Shown here: piece after piece, positions 7,501 to 9,300 of the stretch
Position numbering within the stretch: position 1 is the stretch's first letter
Layout: each line of letters begins with the position of its first letter
NCBI GenBank assembly: GCA_003132825.1
Contig: PKYX01000424.1
Location: forward strand, 10,959 to 20,258
From: Acidobacteriaceae bacterium
GTDB lineage: Bacteria > Acidobacteriota > Terriglobia > Terriglobales > Acidobacteriaceae
Reading direction: 5' to 3'
DNA length: 9,300 nt
Program-made: the position numbers and the translations under genes
The notes under the pieces: generated by a model
What the model was told of the DNA's origin: nothing
Databases searched by the model: none
What the model saw: only the letters and a program-made list of their open reading frames with translations

Positions 7501-8312
7501 AGCGATTTTCCAGTGGGTTGAACTTCCTGGCTGACTACACTTGGTCTAAGACCCTCTCGGACGCTGGCGACTTGCTCAACAATGGAAGCTTGCAGGGCTA
7601 CCGCGCTCCCTCCGTTCCAGGTTTCGGAATCCGGAGCGACTACGGCTTAGCCAGCTTCGATATTCGGAACGTTGTCCACCTCAGCGGTGGTTACGAACTT
7701 CCCTTCGGTAAGGGCAAGCGCTACATGAACGAGGGTGGGATTGCCAACCAGGTGGTCGGAGGCTGGAGTTTCGCCTGGATCACAACGCTCCAAGGCGGCC
7801 AGCCAATAACCATTCCTTGCGCATCGACCGCGACCGCGGGGACGGGGTGCTATGCGATGCTCGTTCCCGGACAAAGCGTCGATACCGGTCTTCACCATGA
7901 CTCGAATGGCCTGTTGAGCTGGTTCGGGAACCCGGCCGCATGGACTCAACCTTGCGTGTTGGGAACCTCCGGTCCGATTGCCAATGACCCGGCGGGATGC
8001 ATTCCTCTGACCGGCCTTGCCGCCCTGGGTGGCCATGCCGCGCAGGTTGCTGGACCGGGGTTCCACCGATTGGATTTCTCCACTGCCAAGAATTTCCACC
8101 TCAGCGAGCGTTTCAACCTGCAGTTCCGGGCGGAGTTCTTTAACATTCTCAATCATCCGAACTTCAACAGTCCTGGATTTGGCGGCAACGGCGTGGTGGC
8201 CATCTCCGGGTCGGAGAACTATTTGGACAAGACTTTCGGCGAGATCGGATCCACTCGAGATTCTCCCAACGATCCGAGGCAGATCCAATTCGCTTTGAAA
8301 CTCTTGTTCTAG
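4584..8312 (+). CDS. Oar-like TonB-dependent receptor with carboxypeptidase-regulatory-like domain
   Basis: Outer-membrane barrel protein of 1242 residues, complete, ending with TAG. Residues 1-29 form a Sec signal peptide (hydrophobic core about 13-27, cleavage likely after QA29). Residues about 33-117 form a carboxypeptidase-regulatory-like beta-sandwich (GSITGIVTDSSGAVVGGA, YTFNPVRIGTYKLDV). The plug spans about 120-255 and carries PLNGRNF (153-159) and NYMLDG (196-201). The barrel fills the remainder and ends in QIQFALKLLF, with a terminal Phe as expected for recognition by the BAM machinery. This architecture is the large Oar-like family expanded in Acidobacteriota; members are thought to import bulky or glycan-type ligands using TonB energy, but the substrate is rarely known. 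Eight cysteines occur only as four close pairs (396/408, 848/867, 1079/1089, 1124/1139). No obvious TonB box was recognised. The divergent LacI-type gene suggests control by a sugar-like effector. Confidence 0.93.
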   Translation: MNRYPFAGILRSLLAVAILALLSVTFLQAQVDTGSITGIVTDSSGAVVGGAKITLTNEGTAATLSTTSGSGGEYTFNPVRIGTYKLDVSAQGFKTSSEPHIAVDVNSSVLRNFTLQTGSVSETIEVTTAAPVLQTDESSVGQVVDSRNVNNLPLNGRNFTFLAQLAAGVNTPQADTRGNASTGAFAANGLRPAQNNYMLDGIDNNSDTVDFLNGTNFVVLPPVDAIQEFKVQTSDFSAEFGRSGAAVLNATIKSGTNQFHGTVWEFLRNDKFDGRDYFEQTKGEYRQNQFGFSIGGPVIRDKIFFFGDYEALRRVQGVVSEASVPTLAERNSGFTNLQDLITLQSGTETDALGRTVPTGTILDPATTRAVTAGATDPTSGLVAKASGYVRDPFGTCAPSTAAFTLAGCGLNLLNASRLDPNAIKLLDLYPNPTGSSFQNNFVSSPTGTENRQSFDTRLDINISQKDQLFYRFSLVDDPQFIPGVFGGVADGGAFQEGNQTALAQQSALAYTHVFSPTAVNVVRAGLNYLHTTRVSPEANNLGLPAQFGIQDVPQTALNGGLPQLSINGLSSLGSNGFLPSDEVSSTFQVTDDFTKIYGQHTFKMGFEFQHVKFSTLQPSYSHGEMDFNGDYTDVQGVNSGNTGRADFLLTPTASTVGGIPYVGGPDQSQLSNTYETDDGKNYYGGYLQDDFKVTPKLTLNLGLRYDFFGLVFEHHGAQANFVPSGPPTGGPVYLLPGLTPTSDLSASFISLLAKDGIELGITNKYGGGLGTSQKANFAPRLGLVYSVTPKLVVRVGWGMFYNGFENRGYSPNLGESYPFQFNFNYIPAGGTSDGAHPILFTTTTAAPCAAAGAGPIGNATVETGFACTPLNPAVVNAQGLALRGIQFNYITPYSMEGNFTIQYAVTPTLSVQAAYANSNARHLEVFPSNNNEEQILPSGSALNLPFPDFGQGASQAETEGTSNYNALQTKAEKRFSSGLNFLADYTWSKTLSDAGDLLNNGSLQGYRAPSVPGFGIRSDYGLASFDIRNVVHLSGGYELPFGKGKRYMNEGGIANQVVGGWSFAWITTLQGGQPITIPCASTATAGTGCYAMLVPGQSVDTGLHHDSNGLLSWFGNPAAWTQPCVLGTSGPIANDPAGCIPLTGLAALGGHAAQVAGPGFHRLDFSTAKNFHLSERFNLQFRAEFFNILNHPNFNSPGFGGNGVVAISGSENYLDKTFGEIGSTRDSPNDPRQIQFALKLLF

Positions 8313-8331
8313 GCCAAACTGACAACGCATC

Positions 8332-8360
8332 GGGAAGGCGCTTCCATGAGGCACCTTCCC
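8332..8360 (+). terminator. Strong hairpin after the receptor gene (terminator or attenuator)
   Basis: GGGAAGG (8332-8338) pairs with CCTTCCC (8354-8360). After one C/A mismatch, GCTTC (8340-8344) pairs with GAGGC (8348-8352, one G-T wobble) around a three-base CAT loop. The stem is followed by a T-rich but interrupted tract (8361-8378). It starts 20 bases after the receptor stop. It probably terminates most transcription or protects the receptor mRNA, with partial read-through into the TPR gene possible. Confidence 0.6.
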
Positions 8361-8407
8361 ATCTTCTTAGTCTTGTTCCGGCCTCGCACGGCGCGGTGCT
8401 AACATAC

Positions 8408-8411
8408 AGGA
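8408..8411 (+). promoter_or_regulatory. Shine-Dalgarno site of the TPR gene
   Basis: AGGA lies eight bases before the ATG at 8420, an acceptable spacing that supports this start together with the signal peptide that follows it. Confidence 0.55.
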
Positions 8412-8419
8412 CCGTGACC

Positions 8420-9300
8420 ATGAGAAGCTCTTACCGGTTCGCGGCTTGCTTGCTTCTCCTGGCATCCTCCTTCCTCTGGGCTGAGGAGCAGCGGGATCGG
8501 CGCTTGGATCAGGTGTTCCAGGCGGCTGCGGCGGAATATGAATCGGGCCATTTGGCGGAAGCCGCCACCCAACTGGAGAATCTGGTACGCGCGGCGCCAG
8601 AAAACTTTGAAGTTCACGAACTCTTGGGGCTGGTGTACTCCGCGCAGTCGCAGGATGCCAAAGCCACGGAGCACCTGGAGAAAGCGGTACGTTTGAAGCC
8701 TGATTCCGGGCCAGCCAGAACGAATCTGGCTACCAATTTCATGCGCCGAGGAAAAATGGCTCCGGCGGAAGTGGAGTTCAAGAAAGCCGCCGAGCTGGAG
8801 CCGGGGAATTTCGACGCCAATCACAATCTGGGCGAGTTCTACATCCGGGCTGGCAAAATCGCCGAGTCCGCTCCCTACCTTGACAAGGCCCTACGGATCA
8901 ATCCTGCGGCTTACGATAACGGTTACGACTTGTCGCTCGCATATCTTCAAATGGATAGGCTCGTCGATGCCCGGCAGGTTGCGCAGGCTCTTCTGAAGCA
9001 AAAAGACACGGGAGAACTTCACAACCTGCTCGGCCAGATCGAAGAAAAAGACGGCAAATTCGTGCCCGCTGCCAATGAATTCGAAATTGCGGCCCGCATG
9101 GACGCGAGCGAGAGCAACCTTTTCGATTGGGCCAGCGAGCTTCTTCTGCACCGGACCCTGGAGCCGGCAATTGACGTCTTCCGGCAGTCTGCCGAGCGCT
9201 ACCCGAATTCGCCCCGGCTGGCGATCGGTCTTGGCATTGCGTTGTACGCGCGCGGCAATTATGACGAGGCGGTCAAATCGCTCCTCCGGGCGGCCGACCT
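8420..9300 (+). CDS. Secreted tetratricopeptide-repeat protein (partial, C-terminus beyond right edge)
   Basis: The frame is open from the ATG at 8420 to the right edge, giving 293 complete codons. Residues 1-21 are a Sec signal peptide (RSSYR, then a Leu/Ala-rich core, cleavage probably after LWA21), so the protein acts in the periplasm or outside. The Cys at position 10 precedes the hydrophobic core and is not a lipobox. About eight consecutive 33-34-residue TPR units follow, at roughly 28-62, 63-96, 97-130, 131-164, 165-198, 199-231, 232-264 and 265 onward. They show the expected Gly/Ala/Tyr and Pro-Asn spacing (for example AVRLKPDS and AAELEPGN). TPR solenoids bind proteins, so a scaffold or partner-binding role is likely; no catalytic domain is visible in the part present. 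It starts 107 bp after the receptor stop, beyond a hairpin, and may be coexpressed by read-through. Confidence 0.9.
   Translation, partial: MRSSYRFAACLLLLASSFLWAEEQRDRRLDQVFQAAAAEYESGHLAEAATQLENLVRAAPENFEVHELLGLVYSAQSQDAKATEHLEKAVRLKPDSGPARTNLATNFMRRGKMAPAEVEFKKAAELEPGNFDANHNLGEFYIRAGKIAESAPYLDKALRINPAAYDNGYDLSLAYLQMDRLVDARQVAQALLKQKDTGELHNLLGQIEEKDGKFVPAANEFEIAARMDASESNLFDWASELLLHRTLEPAIDVFRQSAERYPNSPRLAIGLGIALYARGNYDEAVKSLLRAAD

Larger units (their letters stand above)
8313..8419. other. Gap between receptor and TPR genes
   Basis: The gap holds the hairpin at 8332-8360 and the Shine-Dalgarno site at 8408. A TAACAT box at 8400-8405 could be a weak -10, but the nearest -35-like TTGTTC (8373-8378) is 21 bp away, so an independent TPR promoter is not supported. 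Confidence 0.4.

Noticed and set aside
7647..8354. Minus-strand frame of 235 codons
   Set aside because: It lies almost entirely opposite the 3' part of the receptor gene and its translation resembles no known protein; it is a shadow of the receptor coding frame.
1..9300. CRISPR array, insertion sequence, integrase or attachment site
   Set aside because: No regularly spaced direct repeats, transposase or integrase motifs, or terminal inverted repeats with target duplications were seen.

Overview
The window looks like a chromosomal segment of an Acidobacteriota (Terriglobia-type) bacterium. The evidence is by family recognition only. The large outer-membrane protein has the layout typical of that phylum: signal peptide, carboxypeptidase-regulatory-like domain, TonB-type plug with a PLNGRNF motif, long barrel ending in QFALKLLF. 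It sits next to a CRTAC1/ASPIC-UnbV propeller protein and a TPR protein, both abundant in these genomes. Base composition is moderately GC-rich by eye, with Shine-Dalgarno sites upstream of the two rightward genes. No mobile element, CRISPR array, tRNA or rRNA is visible.

Layout. Positions 1-2748 (minus strand) hold the first 916 codons of a large Tat-type exported protein that runs off the left edge: a seven-loop FG-GAP/VCBS propeller, an ASPIC/UnbV domain, then the start of a redoxin-like domain whose CXXC positions are occupied by Ser and Phe. Positions 2846-3847 (minus) encode a LacI-family repressor 97 bp upstream of the propeller gene. A long divergent intergenic region (about 3866-4583) follows. 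It contains a TTGACA promoter candidate, a LacI-type palindrome with a central CG just downstream of it, several small hairpins and a Shine-Dalgarno site. Positions 4584-8312 (plus) encode a 1242-residue Oar-like TonB-dependent receptor. After a strong hairpin at 8332-8360, a secreted TPR protein starts at 8420 and runs off the right edge.

How the parts may work together (inference): the repressor is divergently placed to control the receptor from the palindrome at 4439-4450. The receptor would bring a substrate, plausibly a carbohydrate or glycan-derived ligand because LacI proteins usually sense sugars, across the outer membrane. The TPR and propeller proteins would be exported partners, perhaps scaffolds or binding proteins. 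No enzyme in the window identifies the substrate, and both end genes are incomplete.
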